DNA of 64,000 nt from Diplodia intermedia (GCA_021495925.1 JAKEKT010000040.1:186001-250000), one strand, 5' to 3'; counted from the stretch's first letter, positions 11,402 through 23,323 are shown. The notes: generated by a model not told the origin, from the sequence alone. Made by a program: numbers and translations.

Positions 11402-11859
11402 CTAGCTTCTCTTTTTCTGTTGCGCTGCCTGGTGCGTGAACTGGTCACTGTTAAGCGCCGCTTCGACCCCAGAACCGCTCGAGACCGCTATGGCACCAGC
11501 CATGGCCCTAAGCCTGATGTGATGGCCCGCCACATTTATTTCCTCTGCCAGAATCTCCTCGCTTTGTGCCACCAGAGCTTGCTTCGCTCTCTCCAGCTGG
11601 TCCGTCATAATTTCATGCCGGGCGGTGTAGAGGGTACGTGTAGGATGGCGCTGATATCGAGAAACTCCGACATGAGGACATGCGGGCGCAGGACCTGCTA
11701 TGGCGAAACATTGAAGGGAGAGGGCTGGCGCTAATGGTCTGGAGCGGAGTGCTATCTGCGCGGCGGCGAGAAACTGGGTCGCAAGCGGATTGTCGCAGTG
11801 GGACGGTGGCGACTGAAGGCGAATAAGGGCAGCTTTGCGCTTTTGGGCTGCAGAGGATT
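11402..11859 (-). CDS. C-terminal exon of an unrecognised protein
   Basis: The minus strand is open for about 150 codons ending at a TAG (11402-11404), with protein-like composition: an alanine-rich helix-forming stretch (TQFLAAAQIALRS), then MTDQLERAKQALVAQSEE and a polar tail. At the upstream edge a TGTAG acceptor with a CTAAC branch site 18 nt before it suggests that this is a 3' exon. The preceding exon was not found with confidence; an internal ATG at 11608 would give only 68 residues. No domain is recognised. Confidence 0.4.
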
Positions 11860-14271
11860 TTTCTACACTCTTCTTAAGGGGTTAGAGACAGTCATGAAGG
11901 ATAACCTCGCATTTGAGAGGATGAATGGCGTGAAAGATGCCCTTAGTCGAGCAGAAATTAGAAGAAATGTCGCCGCTGTGGAAGTGTTCGCTGATAGGGA
12001 CACTTCAGCGCGTTCCCGCTGCCTCAATTCATCGTGGCGTGTTCCTGGATGGCGAGTCTTGTGCAGGTTGGAGCTGCGAAGGAGTTGGGTGCGCTGCGAG
12101 GGTAGGATGGTCGCGGCGAGCCCTGGCCGCCGCCGGCGATCCTTGGCCCTCGGCGACCGCCATGCTCCCGTCACCTTCACCACACACCTCCACCCCCACA
12201 GCGGACGGCCTCTGTTACCTTGATCAAAGCGCTTTTACAGAGCTGGCTGCAAGAACCATTTGGTAGGCGCTGATCAAAGCACCGCCATACACGAAGGATT
12301 CAAGCTGACATACCTGCCTGGCTCTCGTCCTTCCCAGCAGCGCGCGCTCAATCCACCAGTATTCCCGGATGCAAACGACCAGCGTAGTTCCAGCTAAAGG
12401 CTACAGCTTAGCTGATGGACATTCTTCTCCCGGTATGTCAACGCAACCCCACAGCCTAGCTTGAGCAGCCAAACGAACTGACGAGCGCCAGGTCTCTCCT
12501 GTCTCATTACCTATCCTCACATATTCCTCGCGGATATCTTTTCTGTTACGACGAGCTTGAGTACACTCGATATCAGATTACCAGCCAAGCTACTGCTCTC
12601 TGCCAGCGCTGCACGCCAGGCGACTCGTACGGACCGATGGGCTAAAGGTATCGCCAACTCAGTCACTGCTGCCGCGGCTAGGTCGAGCAGGCGCACCATA
12701 CCTCTCAAAATATGTGATCCACAACTGCACACCTTGACCTTATCTCCGTGGATGAGAGGCGCGCTGGCAGGCCGGACCTGTGCCCCCCCAGAGTACTGCT
12801 CTGCCGGCACGCCTCTCCCGCCCACTTCGAGGAGTGACAGCCAGCTGCATCAAGGGAGTTCGTAGCCTCTCCAGGTCAGTACCGCTGTGCAAGGGCTGAG
12901 AGCTGGGAGGGGCCGATCAATGATCTCTGTTCTGCACCACAGTAAGGCGGATCGATGCGTTCTTTTTTTCTGCTCCCTCAACAGGATGCCTTGCTGATGT
13001 ACTCTACAGGCCCAGAAGTCAGAAGCCGTATCCGTTGCCCTGTCGATTGCCGTCGGCACGCCACCTGGTACAATCCTAGAGAGACGAGGCCTTTGGCCAC
13101 TCCAGCTGAGATGACAGCGCTGCTGTGATGGTGGACACAATGGTGCAGTAGGATCGAAGATGTGGGTTCTTGACAAGCTAAATTTCAACGGCAACTCGCA
13201 CAACGAGTTTTCTGATTGTCATTACGTGGCGACCAGGGCATATGGAAATTCCGGGGATGAAGTGGAATGGCTAAGGATAAAATCGCATTCACCTGCGGCA
13301 AGCCTGACCAGAAAGGTGTTTGAAGGCTGGACTACAGTGCATGAGGATTGAGGAGACCGCATAATGGGCTTGGATTCTGAACGAGGAGAAATGAATTTGT
13401 GCTTGTTGCCAGACATTGGTCGAAGTGCCGAGCGTAAGGCTCACGATACTGGCGAGAGCAAGCATGGCAGTTTGCTTCTTGTAGATTGGAATTGTGTCAG
13501 TGAATGCGGACTCCACCCCGCTGGAGGGTAGCCACATTGAAGCAATTGCTCGGGGTTTCGACGCTGTTTGGCACGGTTGTAAGGGGGATGAATCAAGCTT
13601 TCTGTCAGATATGAACTGGTGGCTCACTAACGAATCACTGGCTGACAGCTGCTGCGCCATTGCGGGGATTGCGCAGGGCGGGGTGCCCTAAGGCGTAGGC
13701 TGCCGCGCGCCGGCCCAGCGCTTTGCCCTCCTCGTCCTACTCCGTTTCCCACCCCCATGAACGCCAGCAGCTCGCCAAAGAGATATGGACGCCACCCTTC
13801 TACGGCCGACCCACCGCTTCGCTTCTCAGAGCCTCTTCCGCGTGTTTCCTTCGAGCACAACATTACCTCTCATGGCGCGCTCAGGTGCGGGCTGACCTGC
13901 GGTCGCATGAGCACTCCGCTACGGTTTTTGCCTCTGAGACTATCCTCTTCCATTGAGTACGCCCGGCTTGGTCATTTGATAACAGCGCACCCTATGCACA
14001 CCAGTGTGTGACAGCTTCGCGCCCTCTTCCGAGCGCTCGTTTCTTACGCCCTCCAGCTGACCTCTCGGTACGCCGCGTCTTACGCTGGTGCTCCACACGG
14101 CCAGAACATCTGTACCATGGCACAGCTTCCCTCGTTACCAGAACTCCTTCCGGCCGGCCTCAATGATACTCTGTGCGGTGGGTCGAGCGTCGTATGGCAC
14201 TTGCAAGGAGAGCTGTGCCACTCTTCTCGGCGCCGAAACCGTTACCAGAGACAACATTGCAGAGAGCCAAG
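11860..14271. other. Mostly unassigned; short open frames only
   Basis: Several competing open frames occur on both strands (for example 12517-12825 minus, 12557-12865 plus, 13160-13351 plus). A minus-strand frame near 13.5 kb starts with MLALASIVSLTLGTS, which resembles a secretion signal, but the continuation changes frame without a clear intron. None is firm enough to call. Confidence 0.4.
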
Positions 14272-14591
14272 ATGAGCACAGATACCACTAAGCGCTGGGG
14301 ATATCTGGAGTGCGACAAGGTAATGCATTTCCCAGAGAACCTGTTTACTAGCACATTCCGCTCAGCTAACCGCCTCCTCCGCAGTGTCTCCTTGTCCGCT
14401 CTCATACAGATCCTCCCAGGCGCTCCCTGCTGAGTTGTGCGAAGATTACACGATCTTTCCATAGGCCATCAGATACCAATAGAACCAGTCGAGCGGCGGC
14501 GGGCTTGTCTCCTACACCCCGCTACGTGTCCAGGCATCTACTCCCAGACAGAGACGACGACTACGTTGGGACAGCATATACCGGCGTTTGA
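14272..14591 (+). CDS. Small unrecognised two-exon protein, 84 aa
   Basis: Exon 1 (14272-14319) encodes MSTDTTKRWGYLECDK. The intron 14320-14384 has a GTAATG donor, a GCTAACC branch site and a CCGCAG acceptor. Exon 2 (14385-14591) continues in frame with CLLVRSHTDPPRRSLLSC and ends with a DRDDDYVGTAYTGV tail and TGA. No domain is recognised. The support is the clean splice structure joining two open frames; the ATG context is ordinary. Confidence 0.45.
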
Positions 14592-15963
14592 GATCCTTGT
14601 ATGTGGACTGCAGTGATAGTGACTACACGTCGTATGGCCACACTCCGTGAACAGAGATATGAGCAGATAACACTGAAGCGTTAAATATGAAGAAGGGGCT
14701 GCTCTGTCCCTCACAGCACAGTGCATTTCTCCAATGTTGGAGACACGGACGTCGGGAACTAGGAAGGCTCTCTCTTCGCTGAAGACATCTTGGCGAAGCT
14801 CTGTGCGGACATGAATATGGAGCGTGCAACAGTAATGATGCACCCTGCCCCCCGGATGATACAACGCTTCCAATCGAGCGGACTACGCACAGTGGGAGAC
14901 ACCCGAACACATGGGATTGCAGGATTCTGGGTGGAGGAAGAGAACCTTCATGCACTTTTAGGGGAAGGATTCTGGCGCGATCTCCGCAAATCGCCAGCAG
15001 CAATTGCAGACAGGATCCTTCGCAGTCACTTTTCGAGAATGCAAGTGCACGATCGGCGCTGGCGTGGGTATGATGGCTCTATGTACTCTAGCTCACACCA
15101 CCAGGACCCCCGGCCCTACAGTAACATGAAATCTTTCATTTTCTCCAAAGCTGAGCCGTATTGGCTTTCTTTTGAAGCAAACGGTAGATAGAGCAGTTTC
15201 GGATAGCTCAGGGATGGCTTGTAGCCTGGAGCGTGTCACAACCATTGAGCTCCCTTCTTCAGACGCCGCAGATAGCGCATACATCGCCAATGCACCTGCT
15301 CAGTCACTAGTTACCTGGGGCAGCCATGACCGGACAATGCTTGCCATCGTGAAGGAGCGCCCTTCCGCAGCCCGGGCTGGCCGCAAGCGCACCTTCGCCA
15401 TCCAGACAGGTGGACCCACCATGTCGTCAGCCTTCCACTCGTTGACCTCCGCCGCAGAGTCGATTGGCCAGCGCGGGCGCTGCTGCCTGCCATGACGCAA
15501 GCCAGACTGTCGCCGTCCTACCTGTACTCAGCCGAGAAGGCACTGCCCTCCCACAGCTCTCAACGTTTAAAGCGCGCATCACCCGCACCTCCTCTCTCCT
15601 CTCTCTTTCACCAAACTCTCCACTCCACACCTTGCCCTTCGGTCTGCTCCTGAGTCGCCTCTTTTGCGCTGTCGCCCCGCCTGACGATGCCTCGGCAGCT
15701 GTATGTTTTGACCCCATCTCTCCCATCCTTTGCAGACCATTGCTGACATTGCTGTCACAGGAGGGAGCCCTCCTTCCCCACGCCCGCGATTGTGGGTGGG
15801 ATGGGCTCCCCGGCATCGTCGGGTAAGCAGTCACCCTCTGCAGTTGATGAGATTCAAGCTGACTGTTGCAAAAGGCGGGCTGTGCGGCCCCATGGCCTCC
15901 TCGCCCTCGTCTCCCCTGGCGTGCTACGCGAACATGATACAGCTTCTGCCTGCCTGGGGCAGG
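14592..15963. other. Unassigned region
   Basis: Open frames at 14790-15191 and 15172-15495 (plus) are unbroken but have no recognisable motif or splice support. The CT-rich stretch near 15.58-15.62 kb looks like the transcription start region of the spliced gene that follows. Confidence 0.35.
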
Positions 15964-16225
15964 GTGGGTGCTCTCTTCCTTTGAGTGTCGTTTCTGAATT
16001 CAGCTGACAAGGCCTACAGGAAGAACAATGCCAACTTGGCCATGGAGTGTGCCATTCCTCCTCGAATCTCCATGAGATCGCATTCGCCCCCGCCGAAAAG
16101 GCGAGGCTGAGGGGCTCGGCCCTTGTGAGTCCTGTCCTTCCTCCCCTTGTTCCGTGCCCCCTGATGTTCCTTGCTGATCATTCTCCTCACCCAGCCTTCC
16201 ACCCTCCACCCAAGGCACCAACGAA

Positions 16226-16510
16226 ATGGCCCATCCGGGCACCCCTTACGTGCTTAGCACCCCTCCTCCTGCTCGAAACACGAGCAGCACGATCGGTTCC
16301 TTCACAGGGGCATCTACGTCAAGTGGGCTTCCGATGTTTCCGTCATCGGGCCGGGCTCGCCGCCCAATCCACCAGCCACAATTCCGCGACATGACGCCGC
16401 CCAGGATGGATGATGAGAACCGGCCGGCGCCTTCCACTCCCCGCCCCACATTGGAGATGGATACATTCTTGGCACACATGGAAGGGTGGAAATGTGGGCG
16501 GTGCTTTTGA
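16226..16510 (+). CDS. Small unrecognised protein with spliced leader, 94 aa
   Basis: Ser/Pro/Thr-rich protein starting MAHPGTPYVLSTPPPARNTS and ending in the cysteine motif WKCGRCF. Two upstream introns in the leader look genuine: 15964-16019 (GTGGGT, CAGCTGACA branch site, CTACAG) and 16125-16194 (GTGAGT, TTGCTGATC, ACCCAG). The frame upstream of the ATG is closed by a TGA, which supports this start. No family is recognised; the sequence looks largely disordered. Confidence 0.45.
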   Translation: MAHPGTPYVLSTPPPARNTSSTIGSFTGASTSSGLPMFPSSGRARRPIHQPQFRDMTPPRMDDENRPAPSTPRPTLEMDTFLAHMEGWKCGRCF

Positions 16511-17599
16511 AGGGCAAAGGCAGTGGGCAATATTCTGCCTTTTATGGAGGCGCAGAGCGCATTCGGGACAAGCGCTTGGTGGTGGTGGCTTGTTTGGTGT
16601 TATTTTTTTTCCATTTTCATTTCTTATCAAAGTATGTCATCAGGAAAGTCATTGAGAACAAAGCAAGAACAGAATGACAGAGTCTCGCATGATCAGCGCT
16701 GCTCCACTGAGTTTCCTAGTGCACGTGTCTGATTCACTGTTCCTTCAGTCCCCATTTGAAGCGCACGGTGTCCCATGAATTCCACCAGTGTCAAGCGGAG
16801 GTAGATTCTGAGATTGAGCCTGACTAAGTCCCCAACATTCTCAAAATGATGTTGCAGAAATTAAGGCAGCTGCTGTAAAAAGTGCTTGAGAGAATTGCGT
16901 CATTTCACTGAGAAGATGGAACTTGACAGCCACGGCAAAGGCGCACACAGTCGAGCGGCCGGTGGCAAACTCAGCCAACATCCCAGCGAGCGAATGTTTT
17001 GTTGCCTCAGCCGGACTTCTTTGCGCGGTCAGGCAAGCTTCCCAGCTCGCCTGGCAGCCTAGCCGCAAGTCGTCGAGACGGATTCCTAGCGGCATACGGG
17101 CCGGCGGCGCTGAACGAGGAGAGCGTATTCATCGCCGTCAATCTCCTCTTGTGCAATACCGCCCGCCTCGTGCGGGCCCGGGTGAGAGCTTGTCAGCAGG
17201 CCGGACGGGCTTTACCCTTGCGGCAGGGGCTGCAGCGCTACAGCATACGCCGAGTACCGCGCGCGGGGGCCCGCGGCCGCCATGGACATCTTTACAGCGA
17301 GCCTGGCGGGCGCAAAGGACGCGGCGCCCCCCACTTCCGGCAAGAGCTGGCGTATGGTACGGCTGAGCACTATCGATGGTGCCCGTGACCGTTACGGTCA
17401 GCGCACATGGTTCCACCGTGTGATCAGGTGGCATTTTCAAACAACAGCAGTGCTGAGGCACGGGGCGGGGGCTCTGGATCCGCTGCCAGCTGCCTGCATG
17501 GGTGCCCGTGCGCGGGTTGCGGTACTTAAACCGCCTCGCCCGCCCTCACCCTCTCTTTCCTTCCTCTCCTCCTCAACAACCACTCCCCACAACTTGAAC
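16511..17599. other. Intergenic
   Basis: No supported gene. The end of the stretch (about 17.52-17.60 kb) is a CT-rich promoter-proximal region ahead of the spliced F-box transcript. Confidence 0.45.
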
Positions 17600-18860
17600 C
17601 CCACACAAGCCTCCGAGGCTACGCCTTGGCCTCCAAGGCGAGGCCTTTGCCTACCAGGGCAAGGCCCTGCTCTACCGAACCTGTAAGTCACTCCCTCATC
17701 ACCTTGTCTTGTCGCGCGCTCACTGACGCATGAAGTCCGGTGTCCTGCCCTTCGGCAGAAAAAACGCAAAGGTGCGCGCCGCTCACAGTGGGTAAGTACC
17801 GTCGCCTCCCTTGATCTGCTTGAGCTTCCTGCTTCGGAAGATCTACAACTAACACCCTCTTGTAGTTCCCTGAGGCCCACCATCACTGTGGGCGGCGCCG
17901 CGCCTCTCCCCGCCCATTGGTGAGTCAACTTTCGCTGAAGCCGACCATCGCATCGAGCGATGCGCTGACACATATCGCAGTGGCGCCCTCTGTTTCCTCG
18001 CGAGCAAGCGCTCTGGCCGGGCCCGGTTTCGACACAACTCCAGAGCACGCCAAAATCAGCTCTACTGAAACCGGGCTCGGCCTCGAGCGAGCTGTCACTG
18101 TACGGCTTCCGGCACTACAGCGTGCCTAAATGTGAGTCAACCCTTTCCAGCGCTGGTGCTCTTGGGCCCACTGAAACTGACACAACCTTGCAGTTTGGGC
18201 TGCTGCCCAAGCGGCAGCTAGCCACACCAGGCTTGGCCCTGGCCCTCGATGCCGGGGCCATGAGCCACCTCGGCAGAAGAAGATGGCACTGGCGGGACTG
18301 CCGGCCCGCTCGCACCCACTGGGGCTGGCAGTCCCTGCCGCCCTCAACCTCCGCCAGCGCCTTCTGGCGCAAGGTAAGGCCACCTCACCCAGACATGATG
18401 AGCCCTGTGTTCCGAGCCTGATGCTGACTCTCTTGATGCAGCCAGTACCACTTCGCCCGTCGTCGTCATGGCGCCCGAGCCTCCCATCTACAAGCTTCCG
18501 ACCGAGGTGCTCGAACTCATCCTTGGGGAAACCGGTGACAAAGAGGAACACAACAAGCAATGCATTACCTCCAAGCGGTTCCGGTACATTGCACAGGGAC
18601 TGCTCTTCAAGAAACTCACCGTCTGGTACCACAACATCGTCCCAGTCACGAAGCTGTTCGTGCGCAGAAAAGACTTGGCTAAGTCATTGCAGTCTTTGAC
18701 CGTGGTGTTCAATCAAACCGGTCCACCTGCTCTCTTGATTGAGAGCTTCGTTTTGATTGAAGACCACGGTCAGGGACTGCAATGGCTTAGCCAAGTCTTC
18801 TCTAAGAACGAACAGCTTCGTGACTGGGACGATGGGACTGCAAAAGGTGCGTGTTCTTGA
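17600..18860 (+). CDS. F-box protein gene with multi-intron leader, C-terminus from an inverted duplication
   Basis: F-box proteins recruit substrates to SCF ubiquitin ligases. The F-box reads YKLPTEVLELILGE, then CITSKRFRYIAQGLLFKKL. Five introns precede it, all GT-AG, four with an evident CTGAC branch site: 17683-17735, 17792-17865, 17920-17980, 18132-18193 and 18374-18441. Splicing gives one frame open for about 180 codons into the F-box, but the only in-frame ATGs are 18283 and 18468. The CDS is therefore probably 18283-18373 joined to 18442-18860 (169 aa), with the rest as leader. After the F-box the sequence folds back on itself (inverted repeat 18641-18829), so the last third of the protein is translated from the antisense copy. 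It is likely truncated relative to the usual F-box/LRR family. Confidence 0.6.
18641..18829. repeat. Imperfect inverted repeat inside the F-box gene
   Basis: The left arm (18641-18717) and right arm (18751-18829) are reverse complements at roughly 85% identity, separated by about 33 nt. The same peptide (TKLFV..DLAK.LQSLTVVFNQ) is encoded on the plus strand by the left arm and on the minus strand by the right arm. This indicates an inverted duplication of an F-box-family exon rather than a chance hairpin. Confidence 0.85.
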
Positions 18861-20468
18861 GCAGCCGGAGGGCACCAGGGTGTCGCCACCCTCAAGATTT
18901 TCTGGCTTTCGCCGGATGCAGTCATGTTCCTACGCTACAGTGCTTCTGAGAAGATGGAGGAAATAATCAAGGATAGGAGGCGAGGGGCAAAGGAAAAGGA
19001 TGGTCAGGTGGAAAATAAATCAAAAAATGCAATCGATACAATTCATGATTTCTGTTCTGAACTGCAAACTGTGCGCACTCGAGTGAAAGTCGTGACGCGT
19101 GAATCCACCGCAGGCTCTGTTCTTCGGCCTCAAGTGTCTGCTGAACGCTTCGATAAGCCCGGCAAGTCGATGCCATGACCGTGAAGTCTGGAAACTACAG
19201 GCCTCGTAGCGCACGCAGCGAATGCGCTCAAGGCGCTGAGGTGGCGTCTTGACCTCAAAGCCACGAAACAAAAACGTCAGGCAGCAGACATCGCCGCCGC
19301 CGCCGCCATCGCCGCCGCTGCCGCACCTCTCGTCGTCGCCCGGGGCTCTGACGCTGGCGATGCGGTGATTCCGCCCCCCTACGCGCTCAATTACCCACGC
19401 TATCAGAGCGCCCGGCCTTCCCTCCTGTTCCCTATCATCGGAACCCAACGCCAAACAAAAACGGTGGACGATAGCCGCCGCCGCCGGGCGATTATTCGTC
19501 TCCACGGGCGCGGGCCTCTGCGGATCAGCGCGCGTGCGGCGTCACGCCTGAGGTAGCAACGGCTGCTACCTATGTAAGTGCACGCGCGCGGCGCGCACTC
19601 AGTGCGTCCGACGCCTTGCAATGTGGCCCTCCTGTCCACGCCGCGACTGTGGGAAGAAGAAGTTACTTTCCTCAGCCTTTCCTCGAGCGGCGCTTGGCCT
19701 TAGGCCGTGTGTCGTGTCTCGAGTTTTACAGAGCTGGCGGGCACGAGAGTCGCGACGATTTTCCGCGAAAAAGCCTTTTGATCTCGCACACTGCATACAG
19801 ATCTCACCCTCGCTTGCCTTTTCCAGCTGGCTACAGCGTTGGTCGGTTGGTCACTGCGGTATGCCATCGTACATAACTTTCACAGGGAAGGAGGGAGAGG
19901 GGGAGAGAAAGCAACCATCAAGGCTGGCTTCATTCTTCTATCTACGCTTCCACGCCACGCCATCCTGGCCACACCCTCATCATCTCTCTTCAACGAAGAC
20001 ACAGCACACCGATATTGTGACGATTACCTCCTGCCTGCCTGCCTGATGAGCGGTCCACGATGGACCTCGTAGCGAAGCGCCGCACGTCGTCACAATAAGG
20101 TCGACGAAATATCCTCTGATCAATCCACGCGTCCATGAACATTGAGCCCCCTCCTCCAGCTCCCATATATCCCTGGCCGACCGAGGCCACCAAGTTCTTG
20201 GATCAACGCGACCTTTTCGATCTTGTTGTCCGAGTTGACGGTCTTGGTGGCGAGAAGCACGCGGCGGAGATGATCCCACTCATGGTAGTCGCCGATCGTC
20301 GCTGACCCTTGAACAAGGCGACAGGCATCGAGTAGACGGTCGGTAATGGCAGCCTCGAGGCGGGCAAGGTTGTCGTCGCATTTGCCGGGGAGGCGGGCGG
20401 GCAGGACGAGATGCTGGCTGGCTCATTGTGCCAGAGCCGGGCAGGGCGATGCTGAAGAAGAAGAAAGT
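18861..20468. other. Intergenic
   Basis: No supported gene. Short frames only; a GCC/GCG-rich patch lies at 19.29-19.33 kb. Confidence 0.45.
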
Positions 20469-20592
20469 AGGCGTTGTTGTAGTGCGAGTTGGTTAGAAGA
20501 TGTTGTTCAAATGAAGTTAACGAGAACTTTGAGGATCTCGTTAACTTCATTTGAACAACATCTTCTAACCAACTCGCACTACAACAACGCCT
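20469..20592. repeat. Perfect palindrome, 57-bp arms and 10-nt loop
   Basis: 20469-20525 and 20536-20592 are exact reverse complements, separated by ACTTTGAGGA. The right arm contains the stop codon (20579-20581) and the last codons of the minus-strand gene that ends here; the left arm is an inverted copy of that 3' end. With no mismatches it must be young or actively homogenised. Confidence 0.95.
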
Positions 20593-21820
20593 CCCCTAGT
20601 CCACTCTTCGGATGGGGAGTGCGATGAAAGTCCCGATTAAGAGATGGCTCTGCACACGGCCACTGCTTAAGTAAAAAGTTGGCAAAGGCGTTGCAGCATT
20701 CCTCTGCCTTCTCCTCATACGCTTGCTGTTGTAACTCCAGCTTTCTGCGCGATTTTGTCGATAGAAGAGCATCATATTCAGCCCGATGATCGCCGGAACA
20801 AGACGAAATGAAGGGGTAGATAAGCTGCGTAAGATAAGCCACGGTTGGGACGTGGTCCTGTCGGAATTGGGAGTATAGAGGCCATTTCGGAGGCTCTAAA
20901 TTCTTTAATGGCGCGGATATTGTGAACGCAATCAAGGTGCGGACGATTTGCATGTCCACACTTCCCCTTCGAAGGAGCTCCTTCTGCATGGCCAGGATGG
21001 CTCCAGTGTACAGAGACCAAGGGGTGTGGATCCAGTCGGAAGAACTGCGTACGGCAGCGAGTGGCAGTGTTTTCGACGACGGGCCGGGAGCGGGACCAGT
21101 AGTGGCGCCAGCATCGGCGCTTGACTTGTTCTTCGTATGGCCGACCTTGAAGGGCAGACAGACCGCCAAGCACCACGAGCAGGACCGTGGACGACACGCG
21201 AGCAGGACGGGGCGCGCGGCGGACGGACGAAAGGATGATGGGTAACGGTGTTCGCGAGGATGCGGGTAGTGGTACTGGAAAAGGCAATGGTGGCGCAAAA
21301 TGGATGTCGAGGCGGGCGTAGACGTGCCGCGCGGTCAATCCTGGGTTGCTGCTCATCACCGCTCTCCACCGATATCCAGGGCCCTGCATCCGGGGCTGGC
21401 GAGCGATCTGTTGTCCGGCAGCAACCAGCGCTGCTGCTCATCACCGCCATCATAGTTGTGCTCCCATCCGTCTCTAGCCCTCAGGACTGTCTCACACAAG
21501 CCAATGAAGAGGTGTTCGTAGGCGTTCAGGCCGTACCGGTGTGACAGATGAACCGAAGGCGCCGACCACACGAAATTTTGACGGGCATGACCGTCGAACG
21601 CAACAGCGAGAGAGCACCAGTGTTCGTTGTCGAGGGAATGATGACGGATGCGAATGGAAGTTGCGTCGGGCCAGAGTCTGAAGGCGAAATCTTGAGTGGC
21701 TATTGTTAGCTGGCGCTAAGTAAGAGGAACAGAAAGGGCGCGCGCGTCGCCTTGTGACATACTGATGATCTCCTGCCTTAGCTCGCGCAGGTGGTTGGGG
21801 CTTGTCCCCATGTACGGCAT
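20579..21820 (-). CDS. Unrecognised multi-exon protein, structure partly resolved
   Basis: Exon 1 (21820-21763) starts MPYMGTSPNHLRELRQEII. The intron 21762-21700 has a GTATGT donor, a GCTAACA branch site and an ATAG acceptor. Exon 2 runs from 21699 with protein-like sequence (FAFRLWPDATSI, then SLAVAFDGHARQNFVWSAP and GLNAYEHLFIGLCETVLRAR). The last open segment (about 21060-20579) contains WSLYTGAILAMQKELLRRG and the helical KSRRKLELQQQAYEEKAEECC, ending LGEALL and TAG. The junction between 21.45 and 21.06 kb was not resolved; a CGTACGCAG acceptor near 21.06 kb is one candidate. No family is recognised. Its 3' end forms one arm of the perfect palindrome. Confidence 0.5.
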
Positions 21821-22171
21821 TGTGGTGGTCTTCTGTGGCAGGCGAATGTTCCCGCCTCGCACGGCTGCTGCTTCGCGCTGGCTAGGAGGACAGTCTTATT
21901 TTGATCGAGATTTCGCTGTCCGACACGATCGCGTCGATGTCTTCGTCGTCTTCGACTTGAGGAAACTGGGGTCGAGTCAGCAAATCAGTTCTGATCAGAC
22001 GGCGTGGGGGTCTCCCCAGTGAGCTCCTGGACAAACATACCTCTACCAAGTCGTCACCCATCTTTGGGGGGTGCGAAAGGTATGCGATCTCATGGCGATT
22101 CGAAATTGGCGGAGACCCGCCCCAGCTGGGGTGCGGAGCGTGTTCTGCGAGCCACCTTCTACCTGACGCTC
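21821..22171. other. Between the unknown gene and the Rac-like pseudogene
   Basis: A minus-strand frame includes an acidic stretch (VEDDEDIDAIVSDSEISIKI), which may be an upstream exon of the 20.6-21.8 kb gene or a separate remnant. No complete structure. Confidence 0.35.
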
Positions 22172-22400
22172 TTTCGGGTGGCCTCGTCATCTCTAAGATC
22201 GAGCTTCGTGCCGACGAGAATGATGGGCCCGTGGTGCTCGATCTCGGGAAACCACTGTTCGGGAAGCATGAGTATCAACCGCGTGTACAGCTTAGGATGG
22301 AAGGGGGCGAAGCATACCTTGGCCTTGACGTTGTTAAACGAAGGCGAGTTGACAATGGAGAAGCGAATGAGGAAGACATCGGTTTGCGGGCGGGCCCAAA
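22172..22400 (-). pseudogene. Rac/Cdc42-type small GTPase fragment
   Basis: Rho-family GTPases switch actin and polarity pathways. The minus strand reads PQTDVFLIRFSIVNSP, then SFNNVKAK. A clean intron follows (about 22318-22257: GTATGC start, ACAG end), then WFPEIEHH, GPIILVGTKLDLRDD and a TAG soon after. This is the switch-distal half of Rac/Cdc42 with the NKxD-type element TKLD. About four residues normally present between EIEHH and PIILVG are missing, and the downstream G5 and C-terminal CAAX region is not recoverable. Upstream, the P-loop and DTAGQ motifs cannot be found, only degraded hints such as IQLG near 22.68 kb. Best read as a decaying copy, with the functional gene presumably elsewhere. 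Confidence 0.75.
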
Positions 22401-23323
22401 TGCATTGGCGCCCCCTGCGCCAGGGTTGCCAGCATCGTTGCCTCCAGTCCGCTCGTTCTCAACCTCGAAAGGGAGGTCGTGGCATTGCCAAGGTCTCTTC
22501 ACCGAAGAGAAGACTAACCAGGAGGCTCCTGGAGGGCAGCGCTGCGAGTTGATGTCTGGTTCCGCGGCGAGGCTGAATTCTGCCGGGACGTGGCGATATC
22601 CACAGGACCGTCGATGTCCGCTAGGAGACCAGTTAGCTGTCATAATGTTGTTGTTGACGTTGAGACACAAACAGTTCCCAGCTGAATACCATATCCCATT
22701 TGCAAGAAACGCAAATGGCGGTAATTATCGACGTTGTCGGCGATCCACTGGTATCCACTGGTGGACTTGGGCTGCAGTCATGCGATGATCGCGCACTTCT
22801 GCTAAGGATGGATGCCCATTCTGTTAGCTCTGGTACCTGAGGCAGGGACAGCCTCCCAGCCCGCAGCGCAGTCCGGCGGAGGCATTGGAGCCCGTTCAAC
22901 TTGTTCGCCAATGTGGTGGACACCGCCACAGGCGGCTTCGGCCGTAGAGATCGTCATCGTGGCCGCGAGGTGAGGATGGGCCGGCTTGGATGCGCGGGCT
23001 GAAGTGGGGAGTGCGAGGGGTGGTCGCGGCCGACGTGATCCTCTCGCGGATGAGCTGGCGCTCGTCCTCGTCCAGCTCACCCGTGGCGTCTAGCACGAAG
23101 GGATTGGAGTTCCCTGTGGGCCTTTGCCCACTCCAGTTGCTCTTTTCGAGCATTTCGGTCAGTTCCACGAATGAGTTGTCACCGGCTGTGTCCTGGCGGA
23201 AGCGCCAGCAGACACAAAGGTGCGACACCGGCTCATGTCCTTCCCGACGAGCTCGGCCGGCTACCCGAGCGCGCCGAAAGCTCATTGAGCCTCCGGCGCC
23301 CCAACTCGAAGATTGTATGTAGT
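22401..23323. other. Degraded region with one protein-like frame
   Basis: The minus strand at about 22896-23190 has a protein-like stretch (FVELTEMLEKSNWSG, then DEDERQLIRERI) without a recognisable family or complete exon structure. The rest looks like decayed upstream parts of the GTPase copy. Confidence 0.35.

Noticed and set aside
18374..18441. ATGATGA and CTGA within an F-box leader intron as a snoRNA
   Set aside because: The boxes are only about 20 nt apart with no terminal pairing; CTGA here is part of the branch site.
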